From the NCBI RefSeq assembly GCF_016820445.1, contig NZ_JADHDT010000001.1:124001-188000 (forward strand): a stretch of 64,000 nt of DNA, in the 5' to 3' direction. The notes under the pieces were generated by a model. It ran no database searches, was not told where the DNA came from, and worked only from the letters and a program-made list of their open reading frames with translations. Position 1 is the stretch's first letter; each line of letters begins with the position of its first letter. Below are positions 15,275-23,580 of this stretch, piece after piece. Origin of the DNA: Sphingomonas beigongshangi. GTDB taxonomy: Bacteria; Pseudomonadota; Alphaproteobacteria; Sphingomonadales; Sphingomonadaceae. The position numbers were made by a program, and so were the translations under genes.

Positions 15275-16849
15275 TCAGATATCCTCCCCCGCCGCCCGGG
15301 CGCGAGCCTCGCGGCTTGCCTCCGCGGCGGGGACGAGGCGATAGGCGGCGATCGCACAGCCGATCGTGATCGGCGTGGCGAGCAGCAGCGCCATCATCCC
15401 CGTCGACAGGCTGCCGGTCAGCGTCGACACGCGCCCCGCCAGATAGGGCCCCATCGCGAGGCCCATCAGCGTCGTGCCGATGAAGAAGGTCGCCGTCGCC
15501 GTGCCACGCATGCGCGGCAGGACGAGGTCCTGCGTGGTCGCCGCCGCGGCGCCGAGCGCGCCGCTCGCGCACAGGCCCGATAGGAACAGGCACGGATAGA
15601 AGACCCACGCCGCCGAGGCGGTGAAGGCACCGACCAGGAACGGGATCGGCACGGTCGCCCCGAACAGCACGACGGCGAGCCGCCCCGCGGGATTGGTCCG
15701 TCGCAGCCGATCCGCCATGACCCCGCCCAGCGATACGCCGACGAAACCGGCGAGCGCGCCGCTGCCGCCGATCAGGAATCCCGCCTCCGCCGGCGTCGCG
15801 CCCAGCGTGCGCATGGCATAGGGCGCCGCCCAGAAACTGGCCGCATAGCTCAGAAAGGCGTTGAGGCCATAGGCGACCACCGTGCACAGAAAGGCCGGCG
15901 TGCCCACGATCAGCGCGAAGGTCGCCGGGTCGCGGCGCTTGAGCGCGCTCGCCCAGGAAAAGACTGCATAGACGCCGGTGCCGATCGCCAGCCATTGCGG
16001 CAGCGGCTCGCCCGCCGCGCGCAGCAGCACGACGGCGGCGACGACGAGGCCGAGCGCCAGCAGGTTCACCGCCAGCGCCCGCGCCCCGCCGCGCGCCGCC
16101 CCGATCAGCGTCAGCGGCGGAATGATCGTCAGCAGCTCGTCGAGGAAGGCCCGGAACGGCGCCGGATGGCGCGCGGGCTCGGGCAGGCCCTCGACCGCGC
16201 CGCGGATCGGTTCGCGCAACGTCGCGATCCACACGGCGACGAGCAGCCCGGGCAGCCCCACCGCGAGGAACGCCGCCTGCCAGCCCACCAGGCCCATCGG
16301 GCCGCCCGCGGGATAGGCGCGGTTCCAGCCCTGCACGATCAGCCCGCCGATGAACAGCGAACAGCCGCCGCCGACGTAGAGGCCGGCCGAATAGATGGCG
16401 AGCGCCGTCGCGCGCAGTCGCCGCGGGAAATAGTCGGAGATCAGCGAATAGGCCCCGGGGCTCGCCGTGGCCTCCCCGACCCCGACGCCGATGCGCGCCG
16501 CCGCCAGCTGGCCGCCGCTGCGCGAAAACCCGGACAGCGCGGTCATCGTCGACCAGAGCGCCAGTCCGATCGTCATCAGCCGCACGCGATGCCAGCTGTC
16601 GGCCAGGCGGCCCAGCGGGATCCCGAACAGCGAGTAGAAGACGCCAAAGGCCGTCCCGTACAGGAACCCCAGGTCCTCGTCGTGAAGGCCGAGGTCACGC
16701 TTGATGTCCTCCGCGAGGATGGAGATCACCTGCCGATCGATGAAGTTGAGCACGTACACGAGGAACAGGATCGCCAGCACATACCAGGCGTAGCGCGAAG
16801 CGCCCCGCTCGCTTGCTGAGGCATGCCCCATCGCCGAAAGGTCGGCCAT
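15275..16849 (-). CDS. MFS transporter (Spinster-like)
   Basis: This 524-residue inner-membrane carrier has twelve predicted helices and a large central loop. YVLAILFLVYVLNFIDRQVISILAEDIKRDLGL, the loop FGIPLGRLADSWHR (the G-x3-D-R-xG signature of MFS carriers) and RIGVGVGEATASPGAYSLISDYFPRR match the Spinster-type branch common in sphingomonads next to catabolic genes. The substrate is unknown, and no enzyme gene is in the same operon. A palindrome about 115 bases upstream may be its operator. Confidence 0.85.
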   Translation of the reverse strand: MADLSAMGHASASERGASRYAWYVLAILFLVYVLNFIDRQVISILAEDIKRDLGLHDEDLGFLYGTAFGVFYSLFGIPLGRLADSWHRVRLMTIGLALWSTMTALSGFSRSGGQLAAARIGVGVGEATASPGAYSLISDYFPRRLRATALAIYSAGLYVGGGCSLFIGGLIVQGWNRAYPAGGPMGLVGWQAAFLAVGLPGLLVAVWIATLREPIRGAVEGLPEPARHPAPFRAFLDELLTIIPPLTLIGAARGGARALAVNLLALGLVVAAVVLLRAAGEPLPQWLAIGTGVYAVFSWASALKRRDPATFALIVGTPAFLCTVVAYGLNAFLSYAASFWAAPYAMRTLGATPAEAGFLIGGSGALAGFVGVSLGGVMADRLRRTNPAGRLAVVLFGATVPIPFLVGAFTASAAWVFYPCLFLSGLCASGALGAAAATTQDLVLPRMRGTATATFFIGTTLMGLAMGPYLAGRVSTLTGSLSTGMMALLLATPITIGCAIAAYRLVPAAEASREARARAAGEDI

Positions 16850-16962
16850 CGCGCTCTCCTACATACCGCTTTTTTGAAGAGCTAACATCGAATTGCCGAC
16901 CAGTACAGGTGCCAGCAGTACCGCCGGTTCGAACAGACGAGCCTCGCATTTTAAGGCAGTAA

Positions 16963-16979
16963 TGGACATATTATGTCCA
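16963..16979. promoter_or_regulatory. 17-bp palindromic operator-like site
   Basis: TGGACATA-T-TATGTCCA is a perfect 8-bp inverted repeat with a 1-base centre. It contains a -10-like box on either strand (TATTAT on plus, CATAAT on minus). Immediately to the right, CATGGTAC occurs twice (16981, 16994) as a direct repeat 13 bases apart. The arrangement suits a regulator controlling the MFS gene and/or a plus-strand transcript. Confidence 0.45.
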
Positions 16980-16980
16980 G

Positions 16981-17099
16981 CATGGTACGCTGCCATGGTA
17001 CCCGATGACATGGGCTTATCGCCTTCCGAACGGCCGCGCTGAACCCTCGCTGCCCTCGGCTACTGCCGGTCCCGCCTCGATGCGGGGCCGGCTTTTTTG
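16981..17099 (+). ncRNA. candidate small RNA upstream of an orphan terminator
   Basis: A strong plus-strand terminator at 17065-17098 has no plus-strand protein gene before it; both flanking genes run leftward. A -10-like TATTAT at 16969-16974 would start RNA near 16981, giving about 115 nt. No -35 match is convincing and I recognise no RNA family, so this is tentative. Confidence 0.25.
17065..17098 (+). terminator. intrinsic terminator, plus strand
   Basis: GCCGGTCCCGC (17065-17075) pairs with GCGGGGCCGGC (17082-17092), including one G-U pair, and is followed by TTTTTT. It is oriented for a rightward transcript, although no rightward gene is present. Confidence 0.75.
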
Positions 17100-17117
17100 T
17101 CGGGTGCGCTTTTTTTG

Positions 17118-17843
17118 TCAGGCGCGCGCGGGACGGCGGCGGGCGCCCTGTTCCAGACGCTTGAGCAGCGATTCGATCGAGGGGCTTTCCGATGCCGCAT
17201 CGGCGTTGCGCGGCAGTTCGACGGTCGCGATCCGCTCCCCCTGCGCCAGGGCGACGGGGGTGCGGGACAGCACGGCCGGCGGGCACAGTGGCGCGACGGC
17301 GCGCAGCGGCTCGCGCGGCACGGCAGGCACCGCGCCGGGGTGGAAGGCGGCAAGCGGCTGGTCGAGATCGGCGGGAAGGTCGCATTCGACCGGCGGTGGC
17401 GGCGGTGCCACGGGATCGCGCGGCTGGGTCGGCGGGGGCATCGGTGCGCCCAGGTCGCTGGCCGACAGCGGCCGGCGCGCCGGGGCATCGGGATGGGCGT
17501 CCGCGCGACGCAGCGTCGGCGCGCCAGCCTCCGCGGGCGCGCGCGGCTTCGGCGCGAGCAGGCCTTCCGGCCCAAAGAGCAGGAACAGCGCCGACCACAG
17601 GACGGCGGCGGCGACGCCTCCCCCCGCGAGTGCGAGGACGATGCGCGCCGTCGCACCCAGTGGCGGCTGCGCGACGGGGAGCAGCGCGGCGATGCCGCTG
17701 CGCCATACCCAGTCCTCCAGCATCGCCGAGGGCACGAGCAGGAACGTGCCGGCGGCCGCAGCGCCCGCGATCGCGCCGCCGATCGGCGCGATCCAGGGCG
17801 CGATGGCGGCGAAGGTCAGGGTGGTGCGGGGCAAGGCTGCCAT
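17118..17843 (-). CDS. membrane protein with proline-rich tail, function unknown
   Basis: This is a 241-residue protein. Residues 8-38 and 63-90 are hydrophobic (two or more membrane helices), with VWRSGIAALLP between them. From about 95 to 160 the chain is Pro/Ala-rich and includes a PPPPP run. The C-terminus has a short amphipathic helix, SPSIESLLKRLEQGARRR. It probably anchors an extended linker and peptide at the inner membrane. It lies 14 bases downstream of the glycosyltransferase gene on the same strand, so co-transcription is likely. No family recognised. Confidence 0.65.
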   Translation of the reverse strand: MAALPRTTLTFAAIAPWIAPIGGAIAGAAAAGTFLLVPSAMLEDWVWRSGIAALLPVAQPPLGATARIVLALAGGGVAAAVLWSALFLLFGPEGLLAPKPRAPAEAGAPTLRRADAHPDAPARRPLSASDLGAPMPPPTQPRDPVAPPPPPVECDLPADLDQPLAAFHPGAVPAVPREPLRAVAPLCPPAVLSRTPVALAQGERIATVELPRNADAASESPSIESLLKRLEQGARRRPARA

Positions 17844-17857
17844 GATCGATCCCGTGG

Positions 17858-19048
17858 TTACGCGCTAAGCCGTTGGTAAATCGGTTCGTAACGGCAAATA
17901 TTTGACGACCAGTTACGTTCCTGTTCGACGAAGGTGCGCGCCCGCTCGCGCCGCGCCTGCCAGCCGGACCGATCGTCGAGCAGGGCGGCCAGCGCCTGCG
18001 CGATGGCGCCCGGATCGTCCGGCGCGAACAGCGTCCCCGTCTCGCCGTCGCGAATCAGCTCGCGGTGGCCGCCTACGTCGGACGCCGCGACCAGGCGCCC
18101 CTGCGCCATCGCTTCGAGCGGTTTCAGCGGGGTGACGAGATCGGTCAGGCGCATCTTCTTGCGGGGATAGGCGAGGACGTCGACCAGCGCATAGTAACGC
18201 TCCACCTCGTGATGGGGAACGCGCCCGACGAATCGGATGGCGTCTGCCGCGAGCGACGTCGCCGCCTGCGCCCGCAGCGCATCCTCCATCGGGCCGCCGC
18301 CGACGAGCAGCAGCCGCGCCTTCGGCCGCCGCGCGACCAGCGCGGGCATCGCAGCGATGAGATCGTCCAATCCCTCATAGTCGTAGAAGCTGCCGATGAA
18401 CCCGATCGTCTCCGCATCCTCCAGCTGCAGCGAGGCCGCGAGGGCGGAATCGCGCGGCGCCGGCGCGCCGAACAGCGACAGGTCGACGCCATTGGGCGAC
18501 ACCGCGATCTTGTCGGACGCCACGCCGCGCGCGATCAGGTCGCCGCGAAGCCCCTCGCAGATCACCGTCACCGCATCCGCCCGCGCCACCGCCCAGTCTT
18601 CGAGCGCGCGGGTCGCGCGATAGCGGGCCGAGCCCTCGCGGCCCGTGCCGTTGCCCACCGCCGCATCCTCCCAGAAGGCGCGGATCTCGTAGACCAACGG
18701 CAAGCCGCGGCGGCGCGCGACCAGCCAGGCGGCGACCGCGTCCAGTGCGGGAGAATGCGCGTGAAGGATGTCGGGGCGGAAGGCGTCGACCGCCGCGTCG
18801 ATCCGGCGCGCGAAGGCGACGATGCCGCGCGCCTCCGCGACCGGGCCGCCACCGCCCACCAGCGGCGTCCTATGAAAGGTAAGTCCGTCCACCGATTCCA
18901 CGGCGTCGCCATACGCCTTCTGGCGCGGGCCGGTCACGGCCGCGACCTGCCAGCCCCGCGCTTCCTGCGCCTTCAGGATCGCTCGCGTGCGAAAGGTGTA
19001 GCCGCTCTGCAGGGGCAGCCCGTGGTCGAGGATATGGAGGATGCGCAT
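17858..19048 (-). CDS. family 4 glycosyltransferase, exosortase A system type
   Basis: This GT-B fold glycosyltransferase has about 396 residues. The N-terminus MRILHILDHGLPLQSGYTFRTRAILKAQ closely matches the TIGR04063 group that travels with XrtA/PEP-CTERM exopolysaccharide loci. The donor-binding half shows IGFIGSFYDYEGLDDLI, LLLVGGGP and the EX7E-like segment PLKPLEAMAQGRLVAASDVGGHRE. It would add a sugar from a nucleotide donor to a lipid-linked or exported glycan at the cytoplasmic face. A start four codons further upstream is possible. The O-ligase gene lies divergently alongside, but no exosortase is in the window. Confidence 0.85.
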   Translation of the reverse strand: MRILHILDHGLPLQSGYTFRTRAILKAQEARGWQVAAVTGPRQKAYGDAVESVDGLTFHRTPLVGGGGPVAEARGIVAFARRIDAAVDAFRPDILHAHSPALDAVAAWLVARRRGLPLVYEIRAFWEDAAVGNGTGREGSARYRATRALEDWAVARADAVTVICEGLRGDLIARGVASDKIAVSPNGVDLSLFGAPAPRDSALAASLQLEDAETIGFIGSFYDYEGLDDLIAAMPALVARRPKARLLLVGGGPMEDALRAQAATSLAADAIRFVGRVPHHEVERYYALVDVLAYPRKKMRLTDLVTPLKPLEAMAQGRLVAASDVGGHRELIRDGETGTLFAPDDPGAIAQALAALLDDRSGWQARRERARTFVEQERNWSSNICRYEPIYQRLSA

Positions 19049-19174
19049 CGCGCCGGCCATGCACCCAAGGCGCTTAACGCCGCGTCAACCGACACTCATG
19101 TAAGCGTCCGCCTCTCAGGGGATCGAGACGCCGGATGGCGCCGGCGATGCCGAACGCAGGGAAGGCGCGGCCGC

Positions 19175-19300
19175 ATGATCGACAATTTCGCGCTCGGCCT
19201 GACGCATGCGCTGCTGCTGCTCGCCGCATGGCGGCTGCTGCGACGCCCCGATCTCGATTCGGAAGCACCCCCGCCCCGCCATTGGCGGGCGAGGGACTGA
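19175..19300 (+). CDS. small membrane protein in the polysaccharide locus
   Basis: This 41-residue open frame begins MIDNFALGLTHALLLLAAW and continues with Arg/Pro-rich sequence to RHWRARD, giving one predicted membrane helix and a cytoplasmic tail. It ends 15 bases before the O-ligase start on the same strand, and a purine-rich GGGAAGG lies upstream. The position and helix suggest a real small protein coupled to the O-ligase, but there is no independent proof. It is inference from context. Confidence 0.45.
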   Translation: MIDNFALGLTHALLLLAAWRLLRRPDLDSEAPPPRHWRARD

Positions 19301-19315
19301 CGACGGCCGTCCCGC

Positions 19316-20683
19316 ATGCGCGACCTCGTCTTCATCGCCTTCCTCGCCGCGATCTTCGGCATGGGCTTCCGCCGGCCGTTCCTGCTCGTGCTCGCCTATG
19401 TCTACATCGACATCGTCTCGCCCCAGCGACTGACCTATTTCCTGCTCAACAGCGTGCCGATCTCGTTGATCGCCGTCGCGCTCGCGGTCGGCGGCTGGCT
19501 GCTTGCGGACAACAAGGCCGACAGCCGCTTCGCGCCGCGCCAGGGCCTGATCGTGCTGCTGATGCTCTATTGCTGGGCGACGACGCTGGGTGCGGACTTT
19601 CCGCTCGACGCGAAAGACAAATGGGACTGGGTGTGGAAATGCCTGGCCTTCGCCGCCTTCCTGCCGCTGACGCTGCGGACGCGGCTGCGGATCGAGGCCT
19701 TGCTGCTGTTCATGATCGTGTCGGCGGCGTCGATCATCATCGTCGGCGGCATCAAGACGCTGGCCGGCGGCGGCGGCTACGGCCAGCTGGACCTGATGGT
19801 GAACAACAATTCGGGCCTGTACGAAGGGTCGACCATCTCGACCGTCGCGATCGCCATCGTGCCGCTGATCGCCTGGTTCATGCGGCACGGCACGATCTTC
19901 GCCCCCGACTGGCGGGTGAAGGGCTTCTGCCTGGCGCTGATCTTCGCCTGCCTGCTGATCCCGGTCGGCACCTCGACGCGGACGGGCCTGCTCTGCATCG
20001 TGCTCGTCGCGCTGCTGTCGATCCGCAATGCGCAGCGCAAATTCCTCTATCTCGCCCTGATCGGCGCGTCCGCGGCGCTGGCCGTCCCCTTCCTGCCCGC
20101 CTCCTTCACGCAACGGATGAGTACGATCGAGAACCACCAGGCGGATGAATCCGCCTCCACCCGCGTCGCGGTCTGGGCGTGGACGATCGACTATGCCAGG
20201 TCGCATCCGTTCGGCGGCGGGTTCGATGCCTACCGCGGCAACCACATCCGCTACGAGATCAGGAAGGCCGATCCTGCCGCGGGTCCCACGGGCGCCGTCA
20301 CCGACACCGCCGTGACCGACAAGGCGCGCGGCTATCACAGCGCCTATTTCGAGATGCTGGGCGAACAGGGCTATCCGGGACTCGCCATCTGGGTGTCGAT
20401 CAGCCTGATCGGGCTGTTCCGCATGGAGGTGCTCCGCCGTCGCTACCGCGAGCGCGACGGCGAGTTCGCCTGGGCGGGTCCGCTCGCCGCCGCCTTGCAG
20501 ACCGCCCATTGCGTCTACCTGCTCGGCGCCGCCTTCATCGCCATCGCCTTCCAGCCGTTCATTTATATGCTGATCGGGGCGCAGATCGGCCTCGACACCT
20601 ATCTGGCGCGCCGCCGCAAGGAGGCGGCGGACACGGGCGGTTTCGCCCGGCGTCGCCCCTCCGCCCCGCCGCTACCGGCATGA
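19316..20683 (+). CDS. O-antigen-ligase-like protein, exosortase A system associated
   Basis: This 455-residue polytopic membrane protein matches the putative O-glycosylation ligase group TIGR03097 (DUF5935 plus Wzy/WaaL-type core). It contains the opening MRDLVFIAFLAAIFGMGFRRPF, PQRLTYFLLNSVPISL, NNNSGLYEGSTI and STRTGLLCIV, a large periplasmic loop (ENHQADESASTRVAVW to YHSAYFEMLGEQGYPGL), and late helices. Ligases of this type join polysaccharide to lipid or protein acceptors in the periplasm. Its stop overlaps the acyltransferase start by 4 bases, so the two are coupled. Confidence 0.87.
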   Translation: MRDLVFIAFLAAIFGMGFRRPFLLVLAYVYIDIVSPQRLTYFLLNSVPISLIAVALAVGGWLLADNKADSRFAPRQGLIVLLMLYCWATTLGADFPLDAKDKWDWVWKCLAFAAFLPLTLRTRLRIEALLLFMIVSAASIIIVGGIKTLAGGGGYGQLDLMVNNNSGLYEGSTISTVAIAIVPLIAWFMRHGTIFAPDWRVKGFCLALIFACLLIPVGTSTRTGLLCIVLVALLSIRNAQRKFLYLALIGASAALAVPFLPASFTQRMSTIENHQADESASTRVAVWAWTIDYARSHPFGGGFDAYRGNHIRYEIRKADPAAGPTGAVTDTAVTDKARGYHSAYFEMLGEQGYPGLAIWVSISLIGLFRMEVLRRRYRERDGEFAWAGPLAAALQTAHCVYLLGAAFIAIAFQPFIYMLIGAQIGLDTYLARRRKEAADTGGFARRRPSAPPLPA

Positions 20684-21705
20684 CGGAGCTTCGTGCGCTC
20701 ACCGGCGCGCGCGGGCTCGCCGCCTGGGCCGTCGTCCTCTACCATGTCCGCGCTTCGATCGCCGGCCTGCCGCCCGCCGCGGAAAGGCTTCTCGCCAAAG
20801 GCTATCTGGCGGTGGACTTCTTCTTCCTGCTCTCGGGCTTCGTCATCTGGCTGACCTGGGGCGCACGCCTGCATGACCGCGGCATGGGCGCGGCCCCCCT
20901 CTTCTGGCGCAAGCGGGTCGCGCGCATCTGGCCGCTGCACGCGCTGATGCTGGGCTTTGCGGCCGCCATCGCGCTGGCGTTGGCCGCGACCGGACGGCAC
21001 GATCCCGCCTTCCCCTTGGCGGAGCTGCCGCTGCACCTGCTGCTGGTGCAGAACTGGGGCTTCACCGACGCGCTGCGCTGGAACGATCCGGCATGGTCGA
21101 TCAGTTGCGAGGCCGCCGCCTATATCCTCTTTCCGCTGCTCGCCTGCGCGGTGGACTGGCGACGGCTGCCGACTGCGCTGCTCGTCGCGGTCGCGGTAGC
21201 CCTGCTCGCGGTGCTGCATGTCGTCATGCGCGATCAGCCGTCGCTCGGTAGCGACATTCCCCATTACGGGCTAACGCGCTGCCTCACCGAATTCGGCTGC
21301 GGCACCGTGGTGGCGGCGCTGTTCCTGCGACGCGCCTCGTTCCTGTGGCCTGCAACGATCCTGCTGCTGTGCTGCGCCGCCTGGGTGGCCGGCGCGCCGG
21401 AGACCGCGGTCGTACCGGCGGCGTTCGCCGCGCTGTTGCTTACGCTGGCGCTGACCGCCGGGCGTGCCGGGAACCCGCTCGAGACGCGGGCGATCCACTA
21501 TCTCGGCGACATCAGCTATGCGACCTATCTGTCGCATTTCCTGCTGTGGAAGGCGTTCAAGCTCGCCTTCGTCCACAACCCCGCGCCGGTGCCGCCGGCC
21601 GTGATCGCCGCCTATCTCGGGATCGTGTTCGCCGCTTCCGTCGCGCTCTATCACCTGTGGGAGCGGCCGGCGCAGCGATGGGTCAACGCAGCGTCCCTCC
21701 CCTGA
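20680..21705 (+). CDS. acyltransferase family 3 membrane protein
   Basis: This 341-residue protein has about ten membrane helices and belongs to the OafA/ExoZ-like acyltransferases that put acetyl or other acyl groups on surface sugars. LRALTGARGLAAWAVVLYHVR carries the conserved Arg and His at the first helix; FFLLSGFVIWLTWG, RKRVARIWPLH and DISYATYLSHFLLWKAF are further family marks. The ATG lies within the stop of the O-ligase gene (ATGA). Modification of the polymer handled by the O-ligase is the likely job. Confidence 0.87.
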   Translation: MTELRALTGARGLAAWAVVLYHVRASIAGLPPAAERLLAKGYLAVDFFFLLSGFVIWLTWGARLHDRGMGAAPLFWRKRVARIWPLHALMLGFAAAIALALAATGRHDPAFPLAELPLHLLLVQNWGFTDALRWNDPAWSISCEAAAYILFPLLACAVDWRRLPTALLVAVAVALLAVLHVVMRDQPSLGSDIPHYGLTRCLTEFGCGTVVAALFLRRASFLWPATILLLCCAAWVAGAPETAVVPAAFAALLLTLALTAGRAGNPLETRAIHYLGDISYATYLSHFLLWKAFKLAFVHNPAPVPPAVIAAYLGIVFAASVALYHLWERPAQRWVNAASLP

Positions 21706-21730
21706 CGGAAAGGGACGCCGCGAAGCCGTG

Positions 21731-22285
21731 TCAGGCGTCCGCCAGTTCCTGCGTCAGGGCCTGGATGATCGCGTCGTTGAACGCCGGAATATCGTCCGGC
21801 TTGCGGCTGGTGATCAGATTGCCGTCCACGACCACCTGCTCGTCGGCGATCTCCGCGCCGGCATTTTCCAGGTCGGTGCGCACCGAAGGCCAGCTCGTCA
21901 CGCGACGGCCGTCGACGACGTCCGCCTCGACCAGCAGCCACGGCGCGTGGCAGATCGCGGCGACGATCTTGTCGTCCTCCATGAACTCCGTGACGATTTC
22001 GATCGCGCGGTCTTGCAGGCGCATCTTGTCCGGGTTGCCGACGCCACCCGGCAGCACGAGCGCATCGTAATCGTCCGTGTCGACCTGATCGAGCGTGATG
22101 TCGGGGGTGATGCTGTCGCCCTTCTCGCTGTCGTGGATGACACCCTGGATCGCATCGGTCTTGATCGACGCCAGCGTCAGCTGGACGCCGGCATCCAGAA
22201 GCGCCTGGCGGGGCTTGAACAATTCATCCTGCTCGAAACCGTCGGTGGCGAGCATGAGAACGCGGGCTTGGCTGAGATCGGCCAT
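21731..22285 (-). CDS. DJ-1/PfpI family protein (YhbO-like)
   Basis: This 184-residue protein has the class I glutamine-amidotransferase-like fold. The nucleophile elbow AAICHAPW places Cys112 next to His113, and the acidic partner is in DGFEQDEL near residue 18. The length and the ending (VDGNLITSRKPDDIPAFNDAII) match the PfpI/YhbO branch, whose members protect against stress and have been assigned protease or deglycase activity. The start MADLSQARV follows the convergent neighbour logic; the longer frame adds 37 residues over the promoter region. A possible EcfG-like promoter lies upstream. Confidence 0.88.
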   Translation of the reverse strand: MADLSQARVLMLATDGFEQDELFKPRQALLDAGVQLTLASIKTDAIQGVIHDSEKGDSITPDITLDQVDTDDYDALVLPGGVGNPDKMRLQDRAIEIVTEFMEDDKIVAAICHAPWLLVEADVVDGRRVTSWPSVRTDLENAGAEIADEQVVVDGNLITSRKPDDIPAFNDAIIQALTQELADA

Positions 22286-22350
22286 GTCGGGAACACTCCA
22301 ATGGGGATGCGAGGGGGATCGCGGGTTGCCCAACACCTGCCCGAGCCGGC

Positions 22351-22362
22351 CGTTCCGGAACG
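22351..22362. promoter_or_regulatory. back-to-back EcfG-like -35 boxes between divergent genes
   Basis: CGTTCCGGAACG is a perfect palindrome that places a GGAAC box on both strands. Leftward it is followed after 16 bases by TGTT, toward the PfpI gene. Rightward it is followed after 16 bases by CATT, toward topoisomerase IB. Each second box has one mismatch to CGTT. Confidence 0.35.
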
Positions 22363-22422
22363 AAGCGACGGACCGCGCATTTTCCACGATCCACAACCCA
22401 TTGTTTAAATTGGGAGACTGAG

Positions 22423-23460
22423 GTGCCTGCCCGCATCGTCTATTGCGATGATTCCAAACCCGGCATCACGCGGAAGAAGGTGCGGAACGGCTGGGCCTAT
22501 TTCGGCACCGACGGCAGCCGGATCACCGATCGCGACGAGATCGACCGGCTCAACCGCATCGGCCTGCCGCCCGCTTATGCGAACGCCTGGTTCTGTCCCA
22601 AGCCCAACGGCCATATCCAGGCGGTAGGCTGGGACGAGAAAGGCCGGAAGCAATATCGCTATCACACCGACTTTCGCGAGGCGCAGGAAGCGGCGAAATA
22701 CGAGCGTTGCGCCGAGTTCGGCCATGCGCTGCCGAAGCTGCGCCGCCGCGTCGAGGCGGACCTGGCGACGCGAGGGTTGACGAAGGAGCGCGCGGTCGCC
22801 GCGGTCGTCCGGCTGCTCGACATCAGCAACATCCGCGTCGGCAACGAGGCCTATGCGCAGGCGAACAAGAGTTTCGGCGCGACGACGCTGCGCAAGCGCC
22901 ATGGCAAGGTGAGCGGCGACACGCTGAAGCTGCGCTACAAGGGCAAGTCGGGCAAGGAACGCGACTGCAAGGTGACCGACAAGCGGCTGGCCGCGACCGT
23001 GCGCCGGATGCAGGACCTCGACGACCAGCATCTCTTCGCCTGGGTGGATGCCGACGGCGCCGCGCACCCGGTCACGTCGTCGGACGTCAACGCCTATATC
23101 CGCGAGGCGACGAGCGGTACCTTCTCGGCCAAGCATTTCCGGACCTGGGGCGCCAGCGTCTGTGCGTTCGAGGCGCTCGCCGGCGCCGAAGCCGACCTCA
23201 GCCTGAAGGCGATGCTCGAACCGGTGGTGGCGCGGCTCGGCAACACGCCCGCCATCGCGCGCAAGAGCTACGTCCACCCGTCCCTGATCGCACTGGTGAA
23301 GACGGGGCAGAGCGCGTTTCGCCGTGCGTTGCGGATGCCGCGGGCCGGGCGCTGGCTGACGCGCGAGGAACGTGGCCTCATCGCCTTCCTCGAGGCCGGT
23401 ACGCCCGCCGCGGAGCCACCGGCGAAATTGCGGCCGGAAGACATGAAGAAGGCGGCCTAG
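22423..23460 (+). CDS. type IB DNA topoisomerase
   Basis: This 345-residue enzyme of the poxvirus/bacterial topoisomerase IB family relaxes supercoils by a 3'-phosphotyrosyl intermediate. The N-terminal domain (NGWAYFGTDGSRITDRDEI, LPPAYANAWFCPKPNGHIQA) and catalytic domain (LLDISNIRVGNEAYA, FGATTLRKRH, LRYKGKSGKE, KHFRTWGASV) are complete. The nucleophile is the Tyr of ARKSYVHPS near residue 283. The start codon is GTG. It is divergent from a PfpI-type gene with a shared possible stress promoter. Bacterial members are non-essential and often associated with stress. Confidence 0.92.
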   Translation: MPARIVYCDDSKPGITRKKVRNGWAYFGTDGSRITDRDEIDRLNRIGLPPAYANAWFCPKPNGHIQAVGWDEKGRKQYRYHTDFREAQEAAKYERCAEFGHALPKLRRRVEADLATRGLTKERAVAAVVRLLDISNIRVGNEAYAQANKSFGATTLRKRHGKVSGDTLKLRYKGKSGKERDCKVTDKRLAATVRRMQDLDDQHLFAWVDADGAAHPVTSSDVNAYIREATSGTFSAKHFRTWGASVCAFEALAGAEADLSLKAMLEPVVARLGNTPAIARKSYVHPSLIALVKTGQSAFRRALRMPRAGRWLTREERGLIAFLEAGTPAAEPPAKLRPEDMKKAA

Positions 23461-23580
23461 TCCTCGCCCGCGTCGGGGCCGCCGCGCGCCCGCGTGGCGG
23501 CTCGGTCCACCGCGACGGGAAACCGACGCGTCCCATTCCCGCATCGGCCACGGCACGGATGCCCAACCAACAGGAAGCGC

